Shown: positions 15,196 to 24,438 of the stretch, piece after piece
Layout of the letters: every line of letters begins with the position of its first letter
Numbering within the stretch: the stretch's first letter is position 1
Assembly: GCA_013360395.1 (NCBI GenBank)
Contig: JABWBQ010000021.1
Location: 1-47,361, forward strand
Source of the DNA: Flavobacteriales bacterium
Lineage (GTDB): Bacteria > Bacteroidota > Bacteroidia > Flavobacteriales_F > PHOS-HE28
DNA length: 47,361 nucleotides
Direction: 5' to 3'
Notes under the pieces: model-generated
The model's database searches: none
What the model saw: the letters and a program-made list of their open reading frames with translations, nothing else
Told to the model about the DNA's origin: nothing
Translations under genes and position numbers: made by a program

Positions 15196-18100
15196 ATGAG
15201 CTGGATCGAGGACATCATTTCGCCGAAGACGCGGCAATGGGAGGAGTTCTATCGCAACCGCTGGCAGTATGACAAGGTGGTGCGCAGCACCCACGGCGTG
15301 AACTGCACCGGCGGCTGCTCGTGGAACATCCACGTGAAGGACGGCATCGTGGTGTGGGAGATGCAGGCCCTGGACTACCCGTTGTTGCAGGAGGGCCTGC
15401 CGCCCTATGAGCCCCGCGGCTGCCAGCGCGGCATCAGCTACAGCTGGTACCTATACAGCCCCATCCGCGTGAAGTACCCGCTGATGCGCGGCGCCCTGCT
15501 GGACCTGTTCAAGGCCGAGAAGGAAAGGACCAAGGGCGACACCGTGCAGGCCTGGGCCAACCTGCAGAACGACCCCGAGAAGCGCAAGCGCTACCAGCGC
15601 GCCCGCGGCAAGGGCGGCTTCCGCCGCGTGCATTGGGACGAGGTGCTGGAACTGATCGCCTCGGCCAACATCCACACCATCCGCACGTACGGGCCCGACC
15701 GCATCATCGGCTTCTCTCCCATCCCGGCCATGAGCATGCTGAGCTATGCGGCCGGTGCACGCTACCTGCAGCTGATGGGCGGGGTGAACCTGAGCTTCTA
15801 CGACTGGTACTGCGACCTGCCCTGCGCCTATCCGGAGATCTGGGGCGAGCAGACCGACGTGTGCGAGAGCGCCGACTGGTACAACAGCAAGTTCTGCGTG
15901 AGCATGGGCGCCAACCTGGGCATGACCCGCACGCCGGACATCCACTTCTTCAGCGAAGCGCGCCACAACGGCACCAAGACCGTGGTGATGTCACCCGACT
16001 TCAGCATGGTGGCCAAGCACGCCGACCAGTGGATCCCCTGCCACGCCGGCAGCGACGGCGCCTTCTGGATGGCCGTCACCCACGTGATCCTCAAGGAATG
16101 GCACGTGGACAAGCGCACGCCCTACTTCCACGAGTACGTGAAGCGCTACACGGACTGCACCTTCCTGGTGGAGCTGCAGCAGGACGGCGACCGGTGGCGC
16201 CCCGGGCAGATGCTCCGCGCCAACCGCATCGACCGGTTCAAGGACATCAGCAACGGCGACTGGAAGTTCCTGTGCTTCGACAGCGCCTCCGGCCAGCCGG
16301 TGACCCCCAAGGGCACCATGGGCTACCGCTGGGACGAGAAGAAGGGCAACTGGAACCTCAAGTACGAGAACGGCACCGACGACCGTCCGTACGACCCCGA
16401 GCTCACCCTGATCGACAAGAACGACGGGACCCTGCCGGTGGAGTTCACCGAGTTCGGCCTGCGCAAGAAAGCCGTGCGCCACGTGCCGGTGCGGCACATC
16501 ACCACGCACGACGGCAAGCGTGTGGCCGTGGCCACCATCTACGACCTCACCATGGGGCAGTACGGCGTGGGCCGCGGCCTTGCCGGGGAATACCCCACCA
16601 CGTACGACGACAAGGACCAGGCCTACACCCCGGCCTGGCAGGAGATCTTCACCGGCGTGGGGCGCAAGACCGTGATCAAGTTCGCCCGGGAGTGGGCCAG
16701 CACCGCCGAGGCCACCGAAGGCAAGTGCATGGTGATCGTGGGCGCGGCCATCAACCACTGGTTCCACGGCAACCTGATGTACCGCGCCAGCATCATGGCG
16801 CAGATGCTCACCGGCTGCAACGGCCGCAACGGCGGCGGCATGAACCACTACGTGGGCCAGGAGAAACTGGCACCCGTGGACAGCTGGGGCACCATCATGG
16901 CCGCCAAGGACTGGCAGGCCGCCAACCGCCTGCAGCAGGCCCCCATCTGGCACTACATCAACAGCGACCAGTGGCGCTACGACAACAACCAGGCCGACTA
17001 CAACAGCATCCCCGACGAGGCCAACCCCATGGCCCGCATGCACACCGCCGACTGGGTGGTGAAGAGCGTGCGCAACGGCTGGATGCCCTTCTACCCGCAG
17101 TTCAACAAGAGCAACCTGGACATCGTGAAGGAGGCCCGCGCCGCCGGCGCCACCAACGACGATGAGGTGCGCAGGCACGTGGTGGAACAGCTCAAGAACG
17201 GCAAGCTCCTGCACAGCGTCGTGGACCCCGACGACCCGGTGAACTTCCCCCGCAACTGGTTCATCTGGCGCGGCAACGCCCTGATGAGCTCCGCCAAGGG
17301 TCACGAGTACATGCTGAACCACTACCTGGGCACCCACCACAACGACATCGCCGACGAGGTGGCCGGCCCCCTGGTGGAGGACATCGTGTACCGCGAGAGC
17401 GCGCCTTCGGGCAAGATGGACCTGGTGGTGGACATCAACTTCCGCATGGACACCTCGGCGCTGTACTCGGACATCGTGCTGCCCACCGCCAGCTGGTACG
17501 AGAAGGCCGACCTCAACAGCACCGACCTGCACTCGTTCATCCACCCCTTGAGCGAGGCCGTGGCACCGGTGTGGGAGGCCAGGACCGACTGGCAGATCTT
17601 CCAGGCCATCGCCAAGAAGGTGAGCGAGCTGGCCAGGCACCACCTGCCGCAGCCCGTCACCGACCTGGTGAACGTGCCCCTGCAGCACGACAGCGCCGAC
17701 GAGATCACCCAGCCCACCATGAAGGACTGGGCCAAGGGCGAATGCGAGCCCGTGCCCGGCAAGACCATGCACAAGATGGTGCTGGTGGAACGCGATTACA
17801 CGAAGATCCACGACAAGTACATCGCCCTGGGCGAGCGCCTGCTCACCAGCACCCTCGGCGCGCACGGCAACAGCTACATGGCCGATGACGTGTACCGCGA
17901 GATGCAGGCCGACAAGCGCCACGTGCAACGCTTCAACGGCACGGAGCTGCCCAGCGTGCGCGAGGACGTGGAGGCCTGCAACGCCGTGCTGCGCCTGAGC
18001 ACCCTCACCAACGGCAAGCTCAACCACCGCGCCTACAAGAACATGGAGGTGAAGAGCGGCCTGGTGCTGGCCGACCTGGGCGAGGGCAGCCAGGATGTGG

Positions 18101-18822
18101 CTATCGACTACAAGGACCTGCAGGCCCAGCCCCGCCGTTACAACACCTCGCCCCTGTGGAGCGGCCTGATGAACAACGGCCGCGCCTACGCCGCGTACAC
18201 CTACAACGTGGACCGCCTGGTGCCCTGGCGAACCCTCACCGGCCGCCAGCACTTCTACCTGGACCACGAGGGCTACATCATGTTCGGCGAGCACCTGGCC
18301 ACCTACAAGCCCTCGCCCACCCCGCAGGTGTACGGCGACCTGCGCAAGACGGTGAACGACGGCAAGGCCCGCATGCTGAACTGCCTCACGCCCCACGGCA
18401 AATGGCACATCCACAGCACCTACGGGGACACCCTGCGCATGCTCACCCTCAGCCGCGGCATGGAACCCTGCTGGATCAGCGAGAAGGATGCCGAGGCGCT
18501 GGGCATCAAGGACAACGACTGGGTGGAGGTGTACAACGACCACGGCGTGTACTGCACCCGTGCCTGCGTGAGCGCCCGCATCCCCCGCGGGGTGTGCATC
18601 GTGTACCACAGCCCGGAGCGCACCTACACCATGCCCAAGAGCCAGGTGCGCGGCGGCCGGCGCGGCGGCGGGCACAACAGCTTCACCCGCGTGCACCTCA
18701 AGCCCAACCTGCTCGTGGGCGGCTACGGCCAGTTCTCCTACCACTTCAACTACTGGGGCCCGGTCGGCTCCAACCGCGACACCCACGTGCTGGTGCGCAA
18801 GATGGACAAGGTCGAATTCTGA
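15196..18822 (+). CDS. narG: Respiratory nitrate reductase catalytic subunit NarG
   Basis: 1208 residues; reduces nitrate to nitrite at a bis-MGD molybdenum site. The FS0 cluster ligands are His33, Cys37, Cys41 and Cys76 ([11 protein letters not shown], then RGC). The Mo-ligand aspartate lies in FYDWYCDLP (about 201-209), followed by [16 protein letters not shown]. Further family blocks are [52 protein letters not shown] and the C-terminal [20 protein letters not shown]. There is no Tat signal, so the active site should face the cytoplasm and nitrate must be imported (NarK1/K2). Length is normal for NarG. Confidence 0.98.
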   Translation: MSWIEDIISPKTRQWEEFYRNRWQYDKVVRSTHGVNCTGGCSWNIHVKDGIVVWEMQALDYPLLQEGLPPYEPRGCQRGISYSWYLYSPIRVKYPLMRGALLDLFKAEKERTKGDTVQAWANLQNDPEKRKRYQRARGKGGFRRVHWDEVLELIASANIHTIRTYGPDRIIGFSPIPAMSMLSYAAGARYLQLMGGVNLSFYDWYCDLPCAYPEIWGEQTDVCESADWYNSKFCVSMGANLGMTRTPDIHFFSEARHNGTKTVVMSPDFSMVAKHADQWIPCHAGSDGAFWMAVTHVILKEWHVDKRTPYFHEYVKRYTDCTFLVELQQDGDRWRPGQMLRANRIDRFKDISNGDWKFLCFDSASGQPVTPKGTMGYRWDEKKGNWNLKYENGTDDRPYDPELTLIDKNDGTLPVEFTEFGLRKKAVRHVPVRHITTHDGKRVAVATIYDLTMGQYGVGRGLAGEYPTTYDDKDQAYTPAWQEIFTGVGRKTVIKFAREWASTAEATEGKCMVIVGAAINHWFHGNLMYRASIMAQMLTGCNGRNGGGMNHYVGQEKLAPVDSWGTIMAAKDWQAANRLQQAPIWHYINSDQWRYDNNQADYNSIPDEANPMARMHTADWVVKSVRNGWMPFYPQFNKSNLDIVKEARAAGATNDDEVRRHVVEQLKNGKLLHSVVDPDDPVNFPRNWFIWRGNALMSSAKGHEYMLNHYLGTHHNDIADEVAGPLVEDIVYRESAPSGKMDLVVDINFRMDTSALYSDIVLPTASWYEKADLNSTDLHSFIHPLSEAVAPVWEARTDWQIFQAIAKKVSELARHHLPQPVTDLVNVPLQHDSADEITQPTMKDWAKGECEPVPGKTMHKMVLVERDYTKIHDKYIALGERLLTSTLGAHGNSYMADDVYREMQADKRHVQRFNGTELPSVREDVEACNAVLRLSTLTNGKLNHRAYKNMEVKSGLVLADLGEGSQDVAIDYKDLQAQPRRYNTSPLWSGLMNNGRAYAAYTYNVDRLVPWRTLTGRQHFYLDHEGYIMFGEHLATYKPSPTPQVYGDLRKTVNDGKARMLNCLTPHGKWHIHSTYGDTLRMLTLSRGMEPCWISEKDAEALGIKDNDWVEVYNDHGVYCTRACVSARIPRGVCIVYHSPERTYTMPKSQVRGGRRGGGHNSFTRVHLKPNLLVGGYGQFSYHFNYWGPVGSNRDTHVLVRKMDKVEF

Positions 18823-18845
18823 TCACACCCTAAGAAGCCACGACG

Positions 18846-20339
18846 ATGAACGTCAGATCGCAGATCTCCATGGTGTTCCACCTCGACAAGTGCATCGGGT
18901 GCCACACCTGCTCCATCGCCTGCAAGAACATCTGGACCGACCGGCGGGGGGCCGAATACATGTGGTGGAACAACGTGGAGACCAAGCCCGGCACCGGTTA
19001 TCCCACCAAGTGGGAGGACCAGGACATCTACCAGGGTGGCTGGAAGAAGGACGGCAACAGCGTGTCGTTGCGCGGCGCCGGCAAGCTCAAGGGCCTGAAG
19101 AACCTCTTCCACAACCCGGCCCTGCCCGTGCTGGAGGACTACTACGAGCCGTGGACCTACAAGTACAGCGATCTGTTCACCGCGCCCGAGGGTGACGACC
19201 AGCCCACCGCGCGCCCCGTGTCCCTGGTGACCGGCGAGCCCATTGATGTGAAGGCCGGCCCCAACTGGGACGACGACCTGAGCGGATCGCCCGACTACGC
19301 CCGTCAGGACGTGAACTTCAAGGACCTGAGCCCCGCCGAGCAGGAGAGCCTCTTCCAGCTGGAGCGCATGACCTTCCACTACCTGCCGCGCATCTGCAAC
19401 CACTGCCTCAACCCCGCCTGCGTGGGCAGCTGCCCCAGCGGCGCCCTCTACAAGCGCGGCGAGGACGGCGTGGTGCTGATCAACCAGGAGCGCTGCCGCG
19501 CCTGGCGCATGTGCGTCACCGCCTGCCCCTACAAGAAGAGCTACTACAACTGGAACACAGGCAAGAGCGAGAAGTGCATCCTGTGCTACCCCCGCCTGGA
19601 GAGCGGCCAGGCGCCCGCCTGCATGCACAGCTGCGTGGGCCGCATCCGCTACCTGGGCGTGATGCTCTACGACGCCGACCGGATCCACGAAGTTGCCGCC
19701 TCCGAGGAGAAGGACCTGGTGGACGCCCAGCTCGGCATCTACCTGGACCCCTTCGACGAGAACGTGATCGCCGCGGCCAAGGCCAACGGCATCGCCGACA
19801 GCACCATCCGCGCCGCGCAGCTCTCGCCGGTGTACAAGTTCGTGAAGCAATGGGGCATCGCCCTGCCGCTGCACCCCGAGTTCCGCACGCTGCCCAACCT
19901 GTTCTATGTGCCGCCCATGCTGCCGGCCATGGCCAGCGTGGACGCCGACGGCGTGTACGACAGCACCACCAAGAGCCTCTGGGGCGGGGTGGAGACCGCG
20001 CGCCTGCCCATGAAATACCTCGCCAGCCTGTTCACCGCCGGCGATGAGGAGAAGGTGCGCAACGTGCTGCGCAAGCTGCTGGCCGTGAAGATCCACCGCC
20101 GCGACGCCACCGTGGGCGACCTGCCCAAGGCCGAGGTGGAGGAGGCCCTGAACACCGGGCGCACCAACGCTGCCGAGGCCGATGCCATCTTCCGCCTCAC
20201 CAGCTTGGCCACCTTCAACGAGCGCTTCGTGATCCCGCCCGCGCACCGCGAGGAGAGCATCGAGATGATGGAGGCCACCGCCGACACCAAGGGCGAGACC
20301 GGCTTCGGCTTCAAGATGCGCCCCGCACGCGGCCTCTGA
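18846..20339 (+). CDS. narH: Nitrate reductase iron-sulfur subunit NarH
   Basis: 497 residues; carries electrons from NarI to NarG through four clusters. The first motif CIGCHTCSIACK has Cys16, 19, 22 and 26. Then come CNHCLNPACVGSCPSGA, CRAWRMCVTACPYKK, in which Trp replaces a cysteine and so gives the [3Fe-4S] cluster as in other NarH, and CILCYPRLESGQAPACMHSC. The C-terminal region (LPNLFYVPPMLP, FNERFVIPPAHRE) also fits. It begins 23 bases after narG. Confidence 0.98.
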   Translation: MNVRSQISMVFHLDKCIGCHTCSIACKNIWTDRRGAEYMWWNNVETKPGTGYPTKWEDQDIYQGGWKKDGNSVSLRGAGKLKGLKNLFHNPALPVLEDYYEPWTYKYSDLFTAPEGDDQPTARPVSLVTGEPIDVKAGPNWDDDLSGSPDYARQDVNFKDLSPAEQESLFQLERMTFHYLPRICNHCLNPACVGSCPSGALYKRGEDGVVLINQERCRAWRMCVTACPYKKSYYNWNTGKSEKCILCYPRLESGQAPACMHSCVGRIRYLGVMLYDADRIHEVAASEEKDLVDAQLGIYLDPFDENVIAAAKANGIADSTIRAAQLSPVYKFVKQWGIALPLHPEFRTLPNLFYVPPMLPAMASVDADGVYDSTTKSLWGGVETARLPMKYLASLFTAGDEEKVRNVLRKLLAVKIHRRDATVGDLPKAEVEEALNTGRTNAAEADAIFRLTSLATFNERFVIPPAHREESIEMMEATADTKGETGFGFKMRPARGL

Positions 20340-20342
20340 CCG

Positions 20343-21029
20343 ATGAACGACCTCGCCAAATACCGCCTGTTCACGCCCCTGGTGTCCTACCCCGATGCCG
20401 GGCTGCCCGCCGCCGTGGAGCGATGCACCGCCATGCTGGGTCTGCAATGCCCGGAGGCCGCGGCGACCCTCGCCCCCTTCGCACAATGGCTCGCGGCAAC
20501 ACCACAGCACGACCAGGAGGAGGTGTACGCACGCACCTTCCACATCCAGGCCATCTGCTACCTCGACCTGGGCTTCGTGCTCTTCGGGGAGGACTACAAG
20601 CGCGGCGAGTTCCTGGTGAACATGAAGCGTGAGCAGGCCCAGGCCGGCAACGATTGCGGTGATGAACTGCCGGACAACCTGGCCAACGTGCTGAACCTGC
20701 TGCCCCTGCTCAAGGACCGTGAGCTGGTGGCCGACCTGGGCGGCCGCGTGATGGTGCCCGCGCTGCGCCGGATGCTCGAGGAGTTCGACAGCGCCCGCAC
20801 GACGATGCGCGACCGCATGCTCCGGCGCAAGCACAACGCCATCCTGCTGGAGGGCCGCACGGACGGCAACATCTACGTGCACGTGCTGCAGGCCCTGCTG
20901 CAGCTGCTGCTCACCGACTTCGAGGAGCGCAAGGCACCGGCCGCACCCTCCTCACAGGCCTTCATCAGCGGTGCCTCCTCGTGCGGCACCTGCACCACCC
21001 ATCCCAAGCCACAGTCCCAAACCACCTGA
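20343..21029 (+). CDS. narJ: Nitrate reductase assembly chaperone NarJ
   Basis: 228 residues, TorD/NarJ-type all-helical chaperone that holds NarG for molybdenum cofactor insertion and membrane attachment. Visible: YRLFTPLVSYPDAG at the front; LDLGFVLFGEDYKRGEFLVNMKREQ, the NarJ core; and DELPDNLANVLNLLPLL. It starts 3 bases after the narH stop, and narI follows 3 bases later, so the operon is tightly packed. The C-terminal 30 residues are Ser/Pro-rich and poorly conserved, with a CGTC pair. Confidence 0.9.
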   Translation: MNDLAKYRLFTPLVSYPDAGLPAAVERCTAMLGLQCPEAAATLAPFAQWLAATPQHDQEEVYARTFHIQAICYLDLGFVLFGEDYKRGEFLVNMKREQAQAGNDCGDELPDNLANVLNLLPLLKDRELVADLGGRVMVPALRRMLEEFDSARTTMRDRMLRRKHNAILLEGRTDGNIYVHVLQALLQLLLTDFEERKAPAAPSSQAFISGASSCGTCTTHPKPQSQTT

Positions 21030-21032
21030 ACC

Positions 21033-21995
21033 ATGCGCTTCCTCCAAACGGCCCCTGCGAACGAGACCATCGCCATGATCGTCATCGCGACGGTGCTGGT
21101 GCTCCTGCTCTTCGCCCTGCCCACCATCCTGCGGGCCCGCCGCATGGCCGTTGAGCTCGGCCCCATGGTGCGGTCGCAGCCCGTCAACTACCCCATCGTG
21201 TTCCTGGTGATGCTGGCCGCCGCCGGTGCGGTGACCTACGGCCTGAAGCTGGGCTGGGACGAGAACATCCCCATCCTCAACACCTTCACCTTCCTGGTGC
21301 TGCCCTACCTGGCGCTGGCCATCTTCCTGATCGGCTCCATCTACCGCTACATGAACCGCGGCTTCCAGGTGTCGTCGCTCTCCAGCAACTTCCTGGAGCG
21401 CAAGAAACTGTTCTGGGGCAGCCAGCCCTTCCACTACGGCCTGCTCTTCCTGTTCTTCGGCCACCTCATCGCCTTCCTGTTCCCGGCCTCGGTGATCGCG
21501 TGGAACCACATGCCGGTGCGCCTGCTCATCCTGGAGATGACCGCCTTCGCCTTCGGCCTGGCCACCCTGCTGGGCCTGCTGCTGCTGATCCGCCGCCGAC
21601 TCACCAACCGCCGGGTGCTGATGGTGACCAACCGCATGGACATGCTGGTGTACGTGGTGCTGATCACCCAGATCGTGAGCGGCCTCATCGTGGCCTACGC
21701 CAACCGCTGGGGCAGCTCGTGGTTCGCCTCCACGCTCACCCCCTACCTGCGCTCGGTGTTCGCCTTCAACCCCGATGTGGCCGCGGTGAGCGCCATGCCC
21801 TGGACGGTGAAGCTCCACATCTTCTCGGCCTACTTCATCGTGGCCATCATCCCCTTCACGCGGTTCATGCACTTCCTGGTGGCGCCTGTGGACTACCTCT
21901 GGCGCGGTTACCAACTGGTGATCTGGAACTGGAACCGCCGCATGATCCGCCAGGGCAAGGCCTGGCACATGGGGCACCGCGCACGCAACCACTGA
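21033..21995 (+). CDS. narI: Nitrate reductase cytochrome b subunit NarI
   Basis: 320 residues, membrane dihaem subunit that oxidises quinol. After an N-terminal helix (IAMIVIATVLVLLLFALPTIL) absent from short NarI proteins come five NarI helices. Haem-ligand histidines lie in QPFHYGLLFLFFGHLIAF and in KLHIFSAYFIVAIIPFTRFMHFLVAP. It ends with the usual basic loop (YQLVIWNWNRRMIRQGK). The additional first helix is also seen in Thermus-type NarI. Together with narC upstream, this suggests electrons may pass to or from a periplasmic cytochrome as well as quinol. Confidence 0.93.
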   Translation: MRFLQTAPANETIAMIVIATVLVLLLFALPTILRARRMAVELGPMVRSQPVNYPIVFLVMLAAAGAVTYGLKLGWDENIPILNTFTFLVLPYLALAIFLIGSIYRYMNRGFQVSSLSSNFLERKKLFWGSQPFHYGLLFLFFGHLIAFLFPASVIAWNHMPVRLLILEMTAFAFGLATLLGLLLLIRRRLTNRRVLMVTNRMDMLVYVVLITQIVSGLIVAYANRWGSSWFASTLTPYLRSVFAFNPDVAAVSAMPWTVKLHIFSAYFIVAIIPFTRFMHFLVAPVDYLWRGYQLVIWNWNRRMIRQGKAWHMGHRARNH

Positions 21996-22091
21996 TCCCG
22001 ACCGACCGGATCGGAACGCACTTTCCCATCGGCGACGCACGACCCGGGCCGGGATGTACGTCGTCGATCCCTTTTTCCGGACGCCGATCCG

Positions 22092-22589
22092 CTAAGGCAG
22101 CTCGAAGCGGGTGCTCCACTCCTCCCCCGTCGCTGTGCGGCGCGCGCGGACCTCGAGGAAGGCATCCTTCCCCTCGCGGTGCAGCCTGCGGCCGGTCACC
22201 ACGCTGTCCGCCGCACCGCCCGCACCGCCTCCCACGATGGGGTCGCCCGGTCGCGGCAGGAAGGGATAGAGGATGGTGAGCCGCTCCTCCTCGTTCGTCG
22301 CCAGCTCGGAACCGCACTGGAAGAGCAGCTCCTCCAGCTTCTCACCCACGATGGTGTCGTTCACCGCATGGCGCGCCTCCTCGCCCAAGGCGCTCAGCCA
22401 AGCGTGGAACCGCTCGGCCGTGCGCTCCCGCAACGTGGCATGCCACGGCGCCGGAAAGGGCGAGCGCAGGTGCGCACTGCCCGTGAACCAGAACTCGAGC
22501 GTGGCGGTGAACAGCTCGCTCTGCGCGATCTGCTCCCGGGTGGGAACGCCGGTACCCGGCTTGTCGGTGGACATGGTCGCAGGGCTCAT
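22092..22589 (-). CDS. Unrecognised protein divergent from narK1
   Basis: 165 residues (151 from the alternative ATG at 22574). No signal peptide or membrane helix. The first half is helical and aromatic-rich (SELFTATLEFWFTGSAHLRSP, WHATLRERTAERFHAWLSALGEEARH). The middle has EELLFQCGSELATNEEERLTILYPFLPRPGD, a Gly-rich linker follows, and the last ~35 residues form strands (GKDAFLEVRARRTATGEEWSTRFELP). I recognise no family. It lies between narI and narK1 on the opposite strand, with its own CRP/FNR-like promoter site. That suggests a role in the nitrate or anaerobic response, but the biochemistry is open. Confidence 0.6.
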   Translation of the reverse strand: MSPATMSTDKPGTGVPTREQIAQSELFTATLEFWFTGSAHLRSPFPAPWHATLRERTAERFHAWLSALGEEARHAVNDTIVGEKLEELLFQCGSELATNEEERLTILYPFLPRPGDPIVGGGAGGAADSVVTGRRLHREGKDAFLEVRARRTATGEEWSTRFELP

Positions 22590-22595
22590 CAGGCA

Positions 22596-22639
22596 GCAAG
22601 TTCGGCATCACCACGCGCAGGGATCATGATGCAGGTCAT
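22596..22639 (-). promoter_or_regulatory. CRP/FNR-like site and -7 box for the unknown gene
   Basis: ATGAT-GCAG-GTCAT at 22626-22639 (+ strand). Leftward, 22 bases then GAACTTGC (22603 to 22596). The box ends 7 bases before the start codon at 22589, so the transcript would be nearly leaderless if that start is used; the ATG at 22574 gives a short leader. Confidence 0.55.
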
Positions 22640-22663
22640 CCGCCCGCGACCGCACCGCCGTGC

Positions 22664-22708
22664 GTGAGCAATATCATCGCCTTGCATGACATAGCCCATA
22701 CCGCTTGG
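22664..22708 (+). promoter_or_regulatory. Weak CRP/FNR-like site in front of narK1
   Basis: GTGAG-CAAT-ATCAT (22664-22677) has one intact half-site and one with two mismatches. Downstream, 21 bases lead to TACCGCTTGG, which resembles the other -7 boxes but has two extra bases. A second half-match, ATGAC-ATAG-CCCAT, lies at 22686-22699. The remaining ~210 bases before the narK1 ATG show no gene. Confidence 0.35.
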
Positions 22709-22918
22709 GGCGGGCTCCATCCTACCATTGATGCGCTTTTCAATGGCACGGACCGGGACCCTGGACAGAACGCACGACGGCTTGTGGGGCGTAGCGGTCC
22801 CGCAGCGTTCCCGCCGGTCCGGGCTGTTGTCCGTTCCTCCGGCGGTGCGCACCCTGCCTCGCACGTACGTGAACTCCCCGGGCCCGCCCCCTGGGCCTGC
22901 CGCACCAACGCACCGACC

Positions 22919-24424
22919 ATGATCGATGACGAGCCCGTCACCGGCCGATCGCACCGGATGTTGTTCCTCAACACCCTGGCCTTCACGGTCTGCTTCGCAG
23001 CGTGGATGCTCAACGGGGTGCTGGTCACCTTCCTGGTGGACAGGTCGGTGTTCGATTGGACCCCGGTGCAGGTGGGCTGGCTCCTGGGCATACCCGTGCT
23101 CACGGGATCCATCCTTCGTCTGCCAGTGGGCATCCTGACGGACCGTTTCGGTGGCAAATGGGTCTTCACGCTGCTGCTGCTCGCCGCATCCGTGCCGATG
23201 TACCTGCTCTCCGAAATGAACTCCTATGCCGGCTTCGCGCTGATGAGCTTCGGCTTCGGCATCGTGGGATCGGGTTTCGCCGTGGGCATCGCGAACACCT
23301 CGGTGTGGTACCCCAAGCGGCTGCAGGGCGTGGCGCTCGGCGTCTTCGGCGCGGGCAATGCGGGCGCGGCGCTAACCACCGTGTTCGCCCCGAGCCTGCT
23401 GCTGCAGCTCACGCACGATGGTGCCGACCCCGAAGGATGGCGCCATCTCCCGCGCATCTATGCCGCCGTGCTCGCCGGCATGGCCGTGATCTTCGCGCTG
23501 TTCACCTTCAACCGGCTGCCGGACAAGGCGGGGCGGACGATGTCCGAACTGCTGAAACCCCTGGGCAGTGTGCGCGTGTGGCGCTTCGGTTTCTACTACT
23601 TCCTGGTCTTCGGCTGCTTCGTGGCCTTCGCACAGTGGCTGGTGCCCTACTACGTGAACGTGTACGGCGCCTCGCTGGTGCTCGCGGGCCTGCTCACGTC
23701 GTTCTTCAGTTTCCCCTCCGGCGTGATCCGCGCGCTGGGGGGCTGGCTGAGCGACCGCTGGGGCGCCCGCCGGGTCATGTACTGGATCCTGGGCTCCTCG
23801 CTGGTGATCAGCGGCATGCTGATGGTGCCGCGCATGGAGGTGCTCTCCCCCGGTCGTGGAGTGATGGCCGTCCGCAAGGGGAACGTGGAAATGGTGCGCG
23901 ACAGCCTGATCCGCGTGTCGGGGACCGACTATCCGCTGCTGAACAAGAAGCGGGACCTGGAGGTGATCGGCAATGAGCAGCTGATCATGCCCACCAAGGA
24001 TTCCTGGCACCAGCCCGTGGTGAAGGAGGGCGACGCGGTCGAGAAGCGCCAGTTGCTGGCCCGGGGCATCACCCGCATCTACTTCCAGGCGAACATCTGG
24101 GTGTTCACCGCGCTGGTGATCCTGATCGGCATCGTGTGGGGCATCGGCAAGGCGGCGGTGTACAAGCACATCCCGGAGTACTTCCCCAAGGAGGTCGGCG
24201 TGGTGGGCGGCATGGTGGGGGTGATCGGCGGCCTGGGCGGCTTCTTCTGCCCGATCCTCTTCGGCTATCTGCTGGATGCCACCGGTCTGTGGACGAGCTC
24301 CTGGATGCTCATGCTGCTGCTCTCGGGCGTGAGCCTGTGGTGGATGCACCTGGTCGTGAGCCGCATCCAACGCGGCATCAAGCATCCGGATGCCGACCGT
24401 TTCGAGAAGCGCCAAACACACTGA
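22919..24424 (+). CDS. narK1: Nitrate transporter NarK1 (MFS, NNP family)
   Basis: 501 residues from the ATG at 22919; the frame is open upstream but lacks protein character. Twelve predicted helices. Nitrate-porter signatures: GVLVTFLVDRSVFDWTPVQVGWL at the front, FGFGIVGSGFAVGIANTSVWYPKRLQGVALGVFGAGNAGA in helix 5, and GGMVGVIGGLGGF in helix 11. A ~90-residue hydrophilic insert between helices 8 and 9, with SWHQPVVKEGD and LLARGITRIYFQAN, is typical of NarK1 of denitrifiers, usually a proton-nitrate symporter. It feeds cytoplasmic NarG; narK2 follows 14 bases later. Confidence 0.92.
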   Translation: MIDDEPVTGRSHRMLFLNTLAFTVCFAAWMLNGVLVTFLVDRSVFDWTPVQVGWLLGIPVLTGSILRLPVGILTDRFGGKWVFTLLLLAASVPMYLLSEMNSYAGFALMSFGFGIVGSGFAVGIANTSVWYPKRLQGVALGVFGAGNAGAALTTVFAPSLLLQLTHDGADPEGWRHLPRIYAAVLAGMAVIFALFTFNRLPDKAGRTMSELLKPLGSVRVWRFGFYYFLVFGCFVAFAQWLVPYYVNVYGASLVLAGLLTSFFSFPSGVIRALGGWLSDRWGARRVMYWILGSSLVISGMLMVPRMEVLSPGRGVMAVRKGNVEMVRDSLIRVSGTDYPLLNKKRDLEVIGNEQLIMPTKDSWHQPVVKEGDAVEKRQLLARGITRIYFQANIWVFTALVILIGIVWGIGKAAVYKHIPEYFPKEVGVVGGMVGVIGGLGGFFCPILFGYLLDATGLWTSSWMLMLLLSGVSLWWMHLVVSRIQRGIKHPDADRFEKRQTH

Positions 24425-24438
24425 AACACACCCCTCCG

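Noticed and set aside
15991-18786. A 931-codon leftward frame opposite narG
   Set aside because: Composition is His/Val/Gly/Ala-rich shadow coding caused by high GC at third positions of narG, whose own frame has all family motifs.
18750-20882. A 710-codon leftward frame opposite narH and narJ
   Set aside because: Same GC shadow effect; the rightward frames carry the Fe-S motifs.
21996-22091. Terminator after narI
   Set aside because: There is a short T5 run near 22073, but I found no convincing stem in front of it.
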